A DNA stretch of 64,000 bases from positions 992,001 to 1,056,000 of the forward strand of contig NZ_JBAJMV010000001.1 in assembly GCF_036880965.1 (NCBI RefSeq). Direction: 5' to 3'. The notes beneath the pieces were generated by a model. That model was not told where the DNA came from and did no database searches. It was given only the letters and a program-made list of their open reading frames with translations. The position numbers were made by a program, and so were the translations under genes. The stretch comes from JAUASW01 sp036880965. Lineage in GTDB: Bacteria; Pseudomonadota; Gammaproteobacteria; Burkholderiales; Burkholderiaceae_C. How positions within the stretch are numbered: the first letter of the stretch is position 1; every line of letters begins with the position of its first letter. Of the stretch, positions 51,464 to 61,084 are shown piece after piece.

Positions 51464-52918
51464 ATGAGCAAGCAATTCGACCGCGCCCTCGCCTGGTTCC
51501 GCCGCGATCTGCGCCTGGACGACCAGGCCGCCCTGTTCCACGCCCTGAAGTCGGCCGACGCCGTGTTCTGCTGCTTCATCCTCGACACCGACATCCTGGC
51601 CGCCCTGCCCCGGGCCGACCGGCGCGTGGTCTTCATCCTCGGCGCGCTGGCCGAGCTGGACCAGCGACTGCGCGAGCGTGGCGGCGCACTGATCGTGCGT
51701 CATGGCGCGGCCGCCGATGAAATCCCGCGCCTGGCTGCAGAGTTGCACGTGCAGGCTGTCTTCTGCAACCATGACGACGAACCAGCCGCCTTGATGCGCG
51801 ATGCACAGGTCGCCGAGAAGCTCGCCAGCTTCGGCGCGCTGCTGAAAACCTCCAAGGACCATGTCATCTTCGAGCGCCGCGAGGTGATGACGGCCGTCGG
51901 CGGTCCCTACGGCGTGTTCACGCCCTACAAGAACGCCTGGCTGAAGAAGGTCGAGCCCTTCTATCTGAGCAGCTATCCGGTGGAGCGCTACACGGAGGCG
52001 CTTGCCGGCAGCGTTCTGGCACAGGGTGTGCCGAGCCTGTCAGACATCGGCTTCGAACCCGCCGCCCTGCCCGCTTCCCTGGGCATGGGCGCAAGTGGTG
52101 CTGAAGCCCTGCTCGAAGACTTCCTGGAGCGCATAGCCCGCTACGACCGTGCCCGCGACTTCCCGGCCATCAAGGGCCCCAGCTACCTGAGCACGCACCT
52201 GCGCTTCGGCACGGTGTCGATCCGCCGCCTGGCGCGCCTCGCGCATGAGCGCATGCAGGCGGGCGACCGGGGTGCCGAGGTCTGGCTGTCCGAACTGATC
52301 TGGCGCGATTTCTATCACCAGGTGATGCACCACCATCCGCATGCAATGACGGGCGCCTTCCGCCGCGAGTACGACGGCATCCAGTGGGAGCAAGGCCCAG
52401 AGGCCGACAGGCTCTTCAAGGCCTGGTGCGACGGCGAGACCGGCTATCCGCTGGTAGACGCCGCGATGAAGCAGCTCAACGAAACCGGCTACCAGCACAA
52501 CCGCCTGCGCATGGTCACCGCCAGCTTCCTGACCAAGGATCTGGGCATAGCCTGGCGCCGTGGCGAAGCCTACTTCGCCCAGCAATTGCTGGACTTCGAC
52601 CTCGCCGCCAACAACGGCGGCTGGCAATGGGCGAGCAGCAGCGGCTGCGATGCCCAGCCCTATTTCCGCATCTTCAACCCGGTCAGCCAGAGCGAGAAGT
52701 TCGACGCCGAAGGCAAGTTCATCCGCCGCTATCTGCCGCAGCTGGCCGGGCTTTCAGACAAGGCCATCCACGCGCCCTGGCTGGCGGCGCCGCTGGAGCT
52801 GCAGGCGGCGGGCGTCGAGCTGGGCGCCAACTACCCCCGGCCCGTCGTCGACCATGCCTTCGCCCGCGAGCGCACGCTGGCGCGCTACGCCGTGGTGAAG
52901 AGCCGGGCCCTGCCCTAG
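51464..52918 (+). CDS. phrB: Deoxyribodipyrimidine photolyase (class I CPD)
   Basis: A 484-residue photolyase/cryptochrome-family flavoprotein. The N-terminal alpha/beta antenna domain begins ALAWFRRDLRLDDQAAL; the FAD-binding C-terminal domain has WLSELIWRDFYHQV, RLRMVTASFLTKDLGI and WQWASSSGCDAQPYFRIFNP. It uses blue light to split cyclobutane pyrimidine dimers. The stop TAG overlaps the stop of the convergent receptor gene in a shared CTAG (52915-52918). Confidence 0.96.
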   Translation: MSKQFDRALAWFRRDLRLDDQAALFHALKSADAVFCCFILDTDILAALPRADRRVVFILGALAELDQRLRERGGALIVRHGAAADEIPRLAAELHVQAVFCNHDDEPAALMRDAQVAEKLASFGALLKTSKDHVIFERREVMTAVGGPYGVFTPYKNAWLKKVEPFYLSSYPVERYTEALAGSVLAQGVPSLSDIGFEPAALPASLGMGASGAEALLEDFLERIARYDRARDFPAIKGPSYLSTHLRFGTVSIRRLARLAHERMQAGDRGAEVWLSELIWRDFYHQVMHHHPHAMTGAFRREYDGIQWEQGPEADRLFKAWCDGETGYPLVDAAMKQLNETGYQHNRLRMVTASFLTKDLGIAWRRGEAYFAQQLLDFDLAANNGGWQWASSSGCDAQPYFRIFNPVSQSEKFDAEGKFIRRYLPQLAGLSDKAIHAPWLAAPLELQAAGVELGANYPRPVVDHAFARERTLARYAVVKSRALP

Positions 52919-54267
52919 ACCTTGTAGACCCCGCAGCCGATCAGCAGATCGCCGGGCAGGCCGCACACATAGGAGACCTTGTCGAGCACGGCGCCGGTCA
53001 CCGGGTGGACCGTCTGGTAGTCGACCCAGCCGCCGCCCTGGTCCACGCGCTCGAAGCCGTCGCGCAGCAGCATCTCCCACTGCAGGCCGCTGACCTCGCG
53101 CAGATGCCGCCCCTTCTTGCTCGGGTCGGGGCCGAAGGCCGTGAAGATGCCCTGGCGGTTGAAGACGAAGATGTACATGTCGCGGTCGAAGAATTCGCCC
53201 TCGCGGCGCATGAAGCGTTCGGCCGCCGCAGCCAGGCCCTCGCGTCTGACCGCTTCGCAGGCGCGCTCGACGAGCAGGCGCGCCTCGTCAGCAGCTCCCT
53301 GGCGCAGCCGTATCTGGCGCACCGCCACGCCCAGTTGCCCGGTTCGCTGCTCGACCTCGCCCGCCGACGAAGCCGACTGCGCCACCAGCTCGAGATTGCG
53401 CTGCGCCAGTTCATCCACCGCGGCCACCTGGTCGGCGATGCCCTGCAGTTCGAGGCTGTGGCGCTGGCTGTCCTCGGCAATGCCGCCGATCTGCTCGGTC
53501 AGCAGGCGCACGCCGCCCAGCACCTGGCCGAGCGCGTCGCCGAGCCGCTCGATGCGCTGGACGCCGGTCTCGACCTGCTCGGTCGATTGCGCGATCAGCC
53601 GCTTCACCTCGGCCGCACTCGCCGCACTGCGCTGGGCCAGGCTGCGCACCTCCGAGGCCACGACCGCGAAGCCGCGGCCCTGCTCGCCGGCCCGCGCCGC
53701 CTCGACGGCGGCATTGAGCGCGAGGATGTTGGTCTGGAAGGCAATGCCGTCGATCACCGAAATGATCTCGCTCATCTGCCGCGAGCTGACCTCGATGGTG
53801 CGTATCTGCGTCACGGCCTCGTGCATGAGGGCCTCGCCCGACTCCGCCGCCTCGCGCACCTGACGGGCCCCGCCGCGCGCCGCCTGAGCGGTGCTGGCGT
53901 TCTCGCGCAGGCCGTCGTTCAGGCGGGCCAGGCGCTGATTGGCGTCGGTCAGTTGCTCGGATTGCCGGCCGGACCGCTCGGCCAGATCGCGCGAACAGGC
54001 GGCGAGCGCATCGGCCGCCATGGCCAGGATGCTGGCGTTGTTGCGGATCTGCGCGACGCGGGTGGACAAGGCCAAGCACAGGGCATTGAAGCGCCGCCTG
54101 AGCCCATGGCCCGCATCCGCGGCTTCGTCGAGGCTGGCCGAGAGATCGCCGCGTGCTGCGGCATCGAGGCCTCGGGCCAGGTCAGGCCCCGTGCTGGCCG
54201 CCGAACCCGGCCACCAGTGCCGCCACGAGCCCGTGCCCGGGGCGGTCTTCGTCTTCTGTTGATTCAT
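52915..54267 (-). CDS. Soluble methyl-accepting chemotaxis protein with C-terminal Cache-like domain
   Basis: A 450-residue chemoreceptor without any membrane helix. The signalling hairpin DGIAFQTNILALNAAVEAARAGEQGRGFAVV is at about residues 175-205. The C-terminal 130 residues (FFDRDMYIFVFNRQGIFTAFG, GWVDYQTVHPVTG, KVSYVCGLPGDLLIGCGVY) look like a single Cache domain. Cache sensors are normally periplasmic and N-terminal, so the order and location are reversed. It should sense a cytoplasmic ligand. It overlaps the photolyase stop by 4 bases. Confidence 0.9.
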   Translation of the reverse strand: MNQQKTKTAPGTGSWRHWWPGSAASTGPDLARGLDAAARGDLSASLDEAADAGHGLRRRFNALCLALSTRVAQIRNNASILAMAADALAACSRDLAERSGRQSEQLTDANQRLARLNDGLRENASTAQAARGGARQVREAAESGEALMHEAVTQIRTIEVSSRQMSEIISVIDGIAFQTNILALNAAVEAARAGEQGRGFAVVASEVRSLAQRSAASAAEVKRLIAQSTEQVETGVQRIERLGDALGQVLGGVRLLTEQIGGIAEDSQRHSLELQGIADQVAAVDELAQRNLELVAQSASSAGEVEQRTGQLGVAVRQIRLRQGAADEARLLVERACEAVRREGLAAAAERFMRREGEFFDRDMYIFVFNRQGIFTAFGPDPSKKGRHLREVSGLQWEMLLRDGFERVDQGGGWVDYQTVHPVTGAVLDKVSYVCGLPGDLLIGCGVYKV

Positions 54268-54399
54268 GCGCGCTCATGCCGCTCAGCTCGATCGCCGCCC
54301 ACTTTTGCTGCAGGGCTGTGGCCATCGGTTGTCCCGCCGCGATGCTAAGGGCGCGCTGCCGTGCACCCCATGCGGTCATTCCCGCAAACATGATCTTGA

Positions 54400-55404
54400 T
54401 CAAGCATCGGGACCGGTCCAGCGCGCCAGGATTTCACGCCAGCGCAAGGGCCAATCCCGCAGGCCCTCGCGGCGACCCTCGAACACGCTTTGCAGGAAGG
54501 CCAGCGTCAGCTCCCGGGTCGCGGCCTTGACCTGCGGATTGAGGGCCACGCCGCCGGTGCCGCTGCGGTCGGTGAAGATGCTGTGCGAACCGCCGGCAAA
54601 GACGGCCAGCATCTTGTCCGGCCCGCCACCGGTGGCGTCGAAGACCAGCAGGCGATCACTGGCCGCAGAGCGATAGCCCGGCACCTCGATCACGTCTTCG
54701 GTGGCCGTGATGTGCAGGGTCGGAATGCTGATGCCCGCCAGGATGGGCGCAGGCGCGCCTTGCCCGTAGAAGGGCGGCGCCGAGATGATGATGGCGGCCT
54801 TGATGCGCCCATCGCGCAAATCGCCCGGTGCGCTCGGTGGCCGCGCGCCAGCCAGCAGCAGCGAGGTCGTGGCGCCGTAGGAATGGCCCGCCACGACGAT
54901 GCGCTGCGCGTCGATCTGCGCGCCTCGCGGGCTGGCCAGCAACTGGTCCAGCGCGAAGCGCATGTCCTGCACGCGGTTCACGGCTTCGCTTTCCTTGGCG
55001 GCATCCTGCAGCCGCCCGATCAGGCCGAAGACGCTGCCGCTCCAGACCTGCCGGTCGCTGCCCACGTGCTGGACATGCAGGCTCGCATAGCCCTGCGAAG
55101 CCCAGAAGCGGCCGAGATAGCTGTAGCCCTGGCGCGAGCCGCCCAGGCCATGCGAAAACACCACCAGCGGCACGGCCGTACCTGGGGCCGCGCGCGCCGG
55201 CCAGTACAGGCGCACCGGCACGGCGCGCTCGCGCGAGGCATCGCGCCAGTCGAGATCGATGGCCGTGTAGCTTGCAGCCTCGGCCGTGGCGCTGGCCGTG
55301 GCGCTGGCCGAGGTGCCGGCCCCGGGCGCCACGTCCTGCGGCGCCTGGGCCTGCAGCGGGCCCGCCAGTGTCAATGCCAACAAGCACCAGGTCCAGGCCC
55401 GCAT
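54400..55404 (-). CDS. Secreted alpha/beta hydrolase, dienelactone-hydrolase/chlorophyllase-like
   Basis: A 334-residue hydrolase with a signal peptide (cut after GPLQAQA, near residue 21). The oxyanion motif is VFSHGLGGSR, the nucleophile elbow is GHSYGAT, and the catalytic His is expected in FAGGSHSIF. It lies 3 bases after the RND pump gene, so it belongs to the efflux operon. It might cleave an ester or lactone that the pump also handles; substrate is unknown. The 132 bases between it and the receptor gene hold no gene I can support. Confidence 0.85.
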   Translation of the reverse strand: MRAWTWCLLALTLAGPLQAQAPQDVAPGAGTSASATASATAEAASYTAIDLDWRDASRERAVPVRLYWPARAAPGTAVPLVVFSHGLGGSRQGYSYLGRFWASQGYASLHVQHVGSDRQVWSGSVFGLIGRLQDAAKESEAVNRVQDMRFALDQLLASPRGAQIDAQRIVVAGHSYGATTSLLLAGARPPSAPGDLRDGRIKAAIIISAPPFYGQGAPAPILAGISIPTLHITATEDVIEVPGYRSAASDRLLVFDATGGGPDKMLAVFAGGSHSIFTDRSGTGGVALNPQVKAATRELTLAFLQSVFEGRREGLRDWPLRWREILARWTGPDA

Positions 55405-55407
55405 CGC

Positions 55408-58400
55408 TCAATCTCCGGTTGCTGCCGACGCGGCCGGCGCCGCCTCGGACTTGCGCCAGCGGCTCGGCCGCAGGAACCCGATCACGTCGTCCACATAGGT
55501 GAAGACCAGCGGAATCACCAGCAGACTCAGGAAGGTCGAGGTGATCAGGCCGCCGATCACGACGATGGCCATGGGCGATCGGAAGCTCGGGTCGACACCC
55601 AGGCCCAGGGCGATGGGCAGCATGCCGGCGCCCATGGCGATGGTCGTCATCACGATGGGGCGAGCACGCTTGCGGCAGGCATCGACGATGGCCTCGAAGC
55701 GCGGCAGTCCGTGGTCGCGGCGCGCGATGATCACGTAGTCCACCAGCAGGATCGAGTTCTTGGTCGCGATGCCCATCAGCATGATCAGGCCGATCATTGA
55801 CGGCATCGACAGCGCCGTCTGCGTCACGAACAAGGCCAGGAAGGCGCCCGGAATCGACAGCACCAGCGCCGCCAGAATCGTCACCGGCTGCACGAAGTCG
55901 TGGAACAGCAGCACCAGCACGATGTAGATGCACAGCACGCCGGTCAGCATGGCCAGGCCGAAGCTGGCAAACAGCTCGCCCATGGCCTCGGCATCGCCGA
56001 CAGTTGTCTGCATCACGCCGGGCGGCAGGTTCTTGATGCTGGGCAGGTGCGTGGCCTTCTGCTCCACCTCGCCCAGCGGCACGCCGTTCAACTCGATCTC
56101 GAAGTTGATGTTGCGCAGGCGGTCGTAGCGGTCGATCTGCGCGGGGCCGCTTTCCATCGTCAAGGTGGCGACCTGGCCCAGCGGCACCGGGCCACGGCTG
56201 CCCGGCACCGGCAGGCGGGCCAGCAGGTCCAGGTCGGCACGCGCTTCGGCTGGCAGGCGCACGACGATGGGCACCTGGCGCTGCGCCAGGTTCAGCTTGG
56301 GCAGCAGCTGGTCGTAGTCGCCGGCGGTGGCCACGCGCAGCGTGTCTGCAATTGCAGCGGCGCTCACGCCCAGGTCGGCAGCACGGGCGAAGTCGGGCCG
56401 CACCACCAGCTCGGGCCGGGTCAGGCTCGAGGTGGACGTGACCGCGCCGATGCCAGGAATGCCGCGCAACTCGCGCTCGACGATCTGCGCATGCTCGGCG
56501 AGCACGCGGCCATCTTCACCGGCGAGCACAAGCACGTACTTCTCGCTCGAGGCACCGAAGCCGACCTTGATGCGGGCGCCCGGAATCACGTCCAGCGCCT
56601 CGCGCAGCTGCGTTTCGATGGCCTGCTTGGACAAGCCCCGGCGCTCACCGCGCGGCGTCAGGTTCAGCGTCAAGGTGGACTTGCGCACCTCGGGGCCACC
56701 CGAAACCATGAACGGGTCGCTGCCCGCATTGCCGCCGCCAATGGCCGTGTAGATCAGGGTCACATGCTTGTTGGACTTGACGATCTCATGGGCCTGGCGC
56801 GTCAGTGCCTCGGTCTGCTTGAAGGTGGCACCTGGCGGCAAGGTCACCGTGACCTGCGTCTGGGAGAGGTCATCCGGCGGGATGAAGCCGGTGGGCAGGT
56901 AGCCGGCCAGCATCATCGAACCGACGGTGAACACCACCGTGGCGATCAGCGTCTTGATGCGGTGCTTCAGGCACCAGCGGGCCCAGCCGGTGTAGATGAT
57001 CAGCCAGCGCGGTTCGTCGTGGATCTTTTTCGGCGCTTTCAGGATGTAGGCCGCCATCATCGGCGTGAGCATGCGCGCGACCACCAGCGAGAAAAACACG
57101 GCAATCGCCGCGGTCCAGCCGAATTGCACGAAGAACTTGCCCGGCACACCGCCCATGAAGGCGGTGGGCAGGAACACGGCGATCAGCGTGAAGGTGGTGG
57201 CGATCACGGCCAGGCCGATTTCATCCGCCGCTTCCATCGCCGCCTGGTAGGGCGTCTTGCCCATGGCCAGATGGCGCATGATGTTCTCGATCTCGACGAT
57301 GGCATCGTCAACCAGCACGCCCACGACCAGCGAGAGCGACAGGAGCGTCACTATGTTCACCGAGAAGCCCATCAGGTACATCAGGGCGAAGGTCGGCAGG
57401 ATGGACAGCGGCAAGGCGGTGGCAGCCACGATGGTGGCGCGCCAGTCGCGCAGGAACAGCAGCACGACGACCACCGCCAGCGCCGCGCCCTCGTACAGGA
57501 GGATCATCGAGCCGTCGTAGTTCTCCTGCACCGGATCGACGAAGTTGAAAGCCTCATCGAACTGGATCTCGGGATGCGCCGTTCGCAGCTCGTCGATGGC
57601 CGCCTTCACACCATTGGCCACTTCGATTTCACCGGCGCCCTTGGTGCGCGTGATCTCGAAGCCGACCACCGGCTTCCCGTTCAGCCACGCAGCGGAGCGC
57701 TGCTCGGCCACGGTGTCGCTGACCTTGGCGAGCTGGTCCAGGCGGACATGGCGGCCATCGCCGAGCGTGATGTCCATCGCCGCGAGTTCGCTGGCGTTCT
57801 GCACCGTGCCGATCGTGCGCACCGATTGCTCGGCACCGCCGATGTCGGCACGACCGCCCGAGGCTTCCTGCTGGATCTGGCGCAGCTGGCGCGACACATC
57901 GGCCGCGCTGGCGTTCAATGACAGCAGCTTGCCCGGATCGAGCTCGATGCGCACCTCGCGCGTGACACCGCCGACGCGACTCACCGCACCGACGCCACGC
58001 ACCGCCAGCATGCGCTTGGCCACCTGGTTGTCCACGAGCCACGAGAGCGCTTCGTCATCAAGCCGGTCAGACGCCACCGTGTAGGTGAGGATCGGAGCGC
58101 CGCTCAGGTTCATCTTCGAGATGATCGGATCCTTCAGGTCGCCCGGCAGGTCGGAGCGGATGCGGGCGACCGCGTCGCGCACGTCGTCCAGCGCTTCCTG
58201 CGTGCGCTTCTCTAGGCGGAACTCGACCGTCACGATGGCGGCGCCGTCCTGCACCACCGTGTAGATGTGCTTGACGTCCTGCAGCGTGGCAACCTGGTTC
58301 TCAATCTTGCGGGCCACCTGCGATTCCAGCTGGGCTGGCGAAGCGCCGGGCAGGCTCGCCGTGACGGTGATGGTCGGCAGGTCGATGTCCGGAAAGTTCT

Positions 58401-58506
58401 GGATCTTCATCGCCTTGAAGCCGAGCAGGCCGGCCAGGCTGAGCATGATGAAGAGCAGGATCGCCGGTATCGGATTCTTGATCGACCAGGAGGAGACATT
58501 GATCAT
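55408..58506 (-). CDS. RND multidrug efflux permease (HAE1 family)
   Basis: A 1032-residue, twelve-helix pump. The N-terminus FIKNPIPAILLFIMLSLAG-like region is followed by helix 4 with the proton-relay pair in VGVLVDDAIVEIENI, and the C-terminal half repeats the layout. It exports hydrophobic compounds from the inner membrane or periplasm with the adaptor and outer-membrane factor encoded upstream. The operon order is TetR, NodT-type channel, adaptor, pump, hydrolase. Confidence 0.95.
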   Translation of the reverse strand: MINVSSWSIKNPIPAILLFIMLSLAGLLGFKAMKIQNFPDIDLPTITVTASLPGASPAQLESQVARKIENQVATLQDVKHIYTVVQDGAAIVTVEFRLEKRTQEALDDVRDAVARIRSDLPGDLKDPIISKMNLSGAPILTYTVASDRLDDEALSWLVDNQVAKRMLAVRGVGAVSRVGGVTREVRIELDPGKLLSLNASAADVSRQLRQIQQEASGGRADIGGAEQSVRTIGTVQNASELAAMDITLGDGRHVRLDQLAKVSDTVAEQRSAAWLNGKPVVGFEITRTKGAGEIEVANGVKAAIDELRTAHPEIQFDEAFNFVDPVQENYDGSMILLYEGAALAVVVVLLFLRDWRATIVAATALPLSILPTFALMYLMGFSVNIVTLLSLSLVVGVLVDDAIVEIENIMRHLAMGKTPYQAAMEAADEIGLAVIATTFTLIAVFLPTAFMGGVPGKFFVQFGWTAAIAVFFSLVVARMLTPMMAAYILKAPKKIHDEPRWLIIYTGWARWCLKHRIKTLIATVVFTVGSMMLAGYLPTGFIPPDDLSQTQVTVTLPPGATFKQTEALTRQAHEIVKSNKHVTLIYTAIGGGNAGSDPFMVSGGPEVRKSTLTLNLTPRGERRGLSKQAIETQLREALDVIPGARIKVGFGASSEKYVLVLAGEDGRVLAEHAQIVERELRGIPGIGAVTSTSSLTRPELVVRPDFARAADLGVSAAAIADTLRVATAGDYDQLLPKLNLAQRQVPIVVRLPAEARADLDLLARLPVPGSRGPVPLGQVATLTMESGPAQIDRYDRLRNINFEIELNGVPLGEVEQKATHLPSIKNLPPGVMQTTVGDAEAMGELFASFGLAMLTGVLCIYIVLVLLFHDFVQPVTILAALVLSIPGAFLALFVTQTALSMPSMIGLIMLMGIATKNSILLVDYVIIARRDHGLPRFEAIVDACRKRARPIVMTTIAMGAGMLPIALGLGVDPSFRSPMAIVVIGGLITSTFLSLLVIPLVFTYVDDVIGFLRPSRWRKSEAAPAASAATGD

Positions 58507-58523
58507 GGGGAGGCTCCTGGCTT

Positions 58524-59660
58524 TCAGCGCTTGGTGGCGGCGGCCGGCGGGGTTGCGGCTTGCACCACGACCTTCAGCAGGTCTCCGTCGCTCAGGAAGC
58601 CAACACCGCTGGCCACGACCTTGGCATCAGCCGCCAGGCCGCTGGCCACCTCGACGCGCTCGCCGCTGCGGCGGCCGAGCTGCACCTTGGTCTGCTGCGC
58701 CTTCATGTCTGCGCCCACGCGATAAACGTACGCAAAGCCATCACGCAACTGCACGGCCGTGGCCGGCAGGCTCAGGGCTCCGCTCTTGCCGAGCTGGAAC
58801 TCGCCACGCGCAAAGCTGCCGGCACGCAGGCTCTTGTCGGCCGGCAGGTCCACATAGGCCAGGCCCATGCGGGTTTGCGGGTCGATGGACGGCGCCAGCA
58901 TGCGCAGCTTGCCGTTCAAGGTGCCCGAGGGCGTTTGCAGCTGCACCGTCATGCCGGTTTGCAGACGCACCAGATCGGCGGCAGGCACTTCGGCACGCCA
59001 TTCCAGGCGCCCCTTGCGGATCAGGCGGAACAGCTCCTGGCCGGGCTGGGCCACGGCGCCCAGCGCGGTATTGCGGGCCGAGATCAGGCCGTCGTCCGGC
59101 GCGGTGATGTGGGTCTGGGCCAGGCGCAGCTCATCCGCCTTCACCCGGGCTTCAGCAGCGGCGACGCGAGCTTGCGCGGTCGCTGCGGCACTGAGGTATT
59201 GCTCGTGCTGCTGTGCGCTCAGGGCGCCACTGCCACCGTCCTTCAGTTCGCGGGCGCGGGCTGCATCGGCCGTTGCCACGGCAGCCAGGGCCTTGACCTC
59301 GGCCAGCGCGGCGCGGCTTTGCGCCAGCTCGGCATTGATGGTGTCGCTGTTCAGGCGCGCCAGCAACTGGCCGCGCCTGACCGAGTCGCCCACATTGACC
59401 AGCACATCGGCCAGGCGCAGGCCCGCCAGCTCGGCACCGATCTGCGCCTCCTGCCAGGCGGCCACGCTGCCATTGGCGGCGAGCGTCTGCGACCAGTCGC
59501 TGCGCTCGGGCGAAATCAGGCTGACGGTCAATGCCGGGCGGGACTTGGCGGCCGAGGCAGCAGGCGCAGCCTTGGCCGGTGCATCGGCTGCATTGGCCAC
59601 GGAAATCATCAGGCTCGACACGGCGAGCAGGACCGGGGTGAGGGAAAGCTTGTTCATCAT
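58524..59660 (-). CDS. RND efflux periplasmic adaptor (membrane fusion protein)
   Basis: A 378-residue adaptor with a signal peptide (cut after SVANA, near residue 25). It has the split lipoyl domain (QIGAELAGLRLADVLVNVGDSVRRGQ), a helical hairpin (about 105-170), a beta-barrel and a membrane-proximal domain. It links the RND pump to the outer-membrane channel. It lies 24 bases after the channel gene and 17 before the pump. Confidence 0.94.
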   Translation of the reverse strand: MMNKLSLTPVLLAVSSLMISVANAADAPAKAAPAASAAKSRPALTVSLISPERSDWSQTLAANGSVAAWQEAQIGAELAGLRLADVLVNVGDSVRRGQLLARLNSDTINAELAQSRAALAEVKALAAVATADAARARELKDGGSGALSAQQHEQYLSAAATAQARVAAAEARVKADELRLAQTHITAPDDGLISARNTALGAVAQPGQELFRLIRKGRLEWRAEVPAADLVRLQTGMTVQLQTPSGTLNGKLRMLAPSIDPQTRMGLAYVDLPADKSLRAGSFARGEFQLGKSGALSLPATAVQLRDGFAYVYRVGADMKAQQTKVQLGRRSGERVEVASGLAADAKVVASGVGFLSDGDLLKVVVQAATPPAAATKR

Positions 59661-59684
59661 GATCTTGATTCGTTGTGTTCTGCT

Positions 59685-61082
59685 TCAGCGCGCATTGGCT
59701 GCGTCAGTGGCGGCATTCCAGCCACCACCGGCGGCCTTGTAGAGGGCGATCCAGGCGCCGATGCGCTCACGCTGCAACTGCACCTCGGCCGACTGAGCGG
59801 CCAGGGCCAGGCGGCGCGCCTCCTCCAGCTCGGCCACACTGGCCAGGCCGCTGCGCCAGCGCTGTTCGGTGGCGGCAAAAGCGGCGGCGTAGTTCTGGGC
59901 GCTACTGCGCGCATGGCTTTCGCGGGCCAGGTTGGCTTCCAGCCGCACCAGGCCTTCTTCGACCTCACGCACCGCATTCAGCACGGCAGCGCGGTAGCCG
60001 GCCTGGGCAAGGTCGAAGCCCGCCTTGGCTGCCTCGGCCTGGGACTTGCGTGCGCCACCGTCAAACAGCGGCAGGCTCAGCGCCGGGCCGATGGACCAGC
60101 CGTTGCCCTCGCTGCTGCCGCCGCCAACGCGCAGCTCGCCACGCGAGATCGAACCGCTCAGTGTGAGTTGCGGATAGCGCGCGGCTTGCGCTGCGCCTGC
60201 CTCGGCCCAAGCCGCACGCAATTGCGCGGCGGCAGCAGCCAGATCGGGGCGCTGGCTCAGTGTCTGCGCCGGCACGGCGTTCAGCGCAAAGCGGCCCGGT
60301 TCCGGCAGCTTCGCCTGCCTTTCGGCCAGGCGGGCTCGCAAGGCCGCCTCATCGCCCAGGCCCAGCGCCACCAGTTGCTTGACCAGGACCTGGCATTCGG
60401 CCTGCTGGGCCAGCCGGCGATTCTGTCCATCGGAGGCTGCTGCCTGCAGCAAGGCGTTGTTGCCGGGCGCTTCAAAGCCCACGCGCAAACGCTCGGCAGA
60501 CAGGCTCGCCAGCTTGGCCGTTGCATCGGCATCCTGACCAGCGATGCGCTCCTGCAACTCGCACGCACGCAAGCCGAGATAGCTTTGCGCCACCTCGGCG
60601 GCCAGGCTGATGCGCACGCCCGCGGCGTCAAAGCCGCTGGCCTCGGCGCGAGCCTCCTGCGCCGCATCCTGCTGGCGGGCGCGAGCGAACAGATCGATTT
60701 CCCAGCGTGCATCGAGCCCCGCGAGGTTCAGGGTCTGCAAGGACTGGCCGGCCGGTGGCAGCGGCTTGCTGCGTTGGCTGGAGATCGCTGCGTTGACCTG
60801 CGGCGCACCGCCCCAGGCTCCCGCCAGCGCGCGCGCCTGCGCCAGACGTGCCAGCGCCTGCTGCACGCCGGGGTTGGCGGCCTGCGCCTCGCCAATCAGT
60901 TCGGCCAGCAGCGGGTCGTCAAAGCGCTTCCACCAGTCGGCGCCGGCCACTGGCTCGCCGCTCTTGGGCAGGCTTGCCTGCCAGTTCGCCGGCGTGGCCG
61001 CTGGCGGCGCCGGCTGCGGGCCTGCACAGGCGGCCAGCGTGAGCGCCGCAACAGCCGTCGCACTGCTTGTCATCCACTTCAT
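59685..61082 (-). CDS. Outer-membrane efflux lipoprotein, NodT family
   Basis: A 465-residue TolC-like protein with a lipobox LAAC (Cys at residue 19) and two repeats of the OEP domain (LAELIGEAQAANPGVQQALARL and LSQRPDLAAAAAQLRAAWAEAG). It forms the outer-membrane exit duct of the pump. ATG 61082 is 2 bases after the regulator's stop, so regulator and pump are co-transcribed. Confidence 0.94.
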   Translation of the reverse strand: MKWMTSSATAVAALTLAACAGPQPAPPAATPANWQASLPKSGEPVAGADWWKRFDDPLLAELIGEAQAANPGVQQALARLAQARALAGAWGGAPQVNAAISSQRSKPLPPAGQSLQTLNLAGLDARWEIDLFARARQQDAAQEARAEASGFDAAGVRISLAAEVAQSYLGLRACELQERIAGQDADATAKLASLSAERLRVGFEAPGNNALLQAAASDGQNRRLAQQAECQVLVKQLVALGLGDEAALRARLAERQAKLPEPGRFALNAVPAQTLSQRPDLAAAAAQLRAAWAEAGAAQAARYPQLTLSGSISRGELRVGGGSSEGNGWSIGPALSLPLFDGGARKSQAEAAKAGFDLAQAGYRAAVLNAVREVEEGLVRLEANLARESHARSSAQNYAAAFAATEQRWRSGLASVAELEEARRLALAAQSAEVQLQRERIGAWIALYKAAGGGWNAATDAANAR

Positions 61083-61084
61083 CG

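Noticed and set aside
54182..54403. 73-codon minus-strand open frame between the hydrolase and the soluble chemoreceptor
   Set aside because: It overlaps the receptor's N-terminus out of frame by 86 bases and shows no signal, helix or motif; the ATGA junction alone is not enough.
55900..57921. 673-codon plus-strand open frame opposite the RND pump
   Set aside because: It is a shadow of a well-supported transporter gene and has no recognisable motif.
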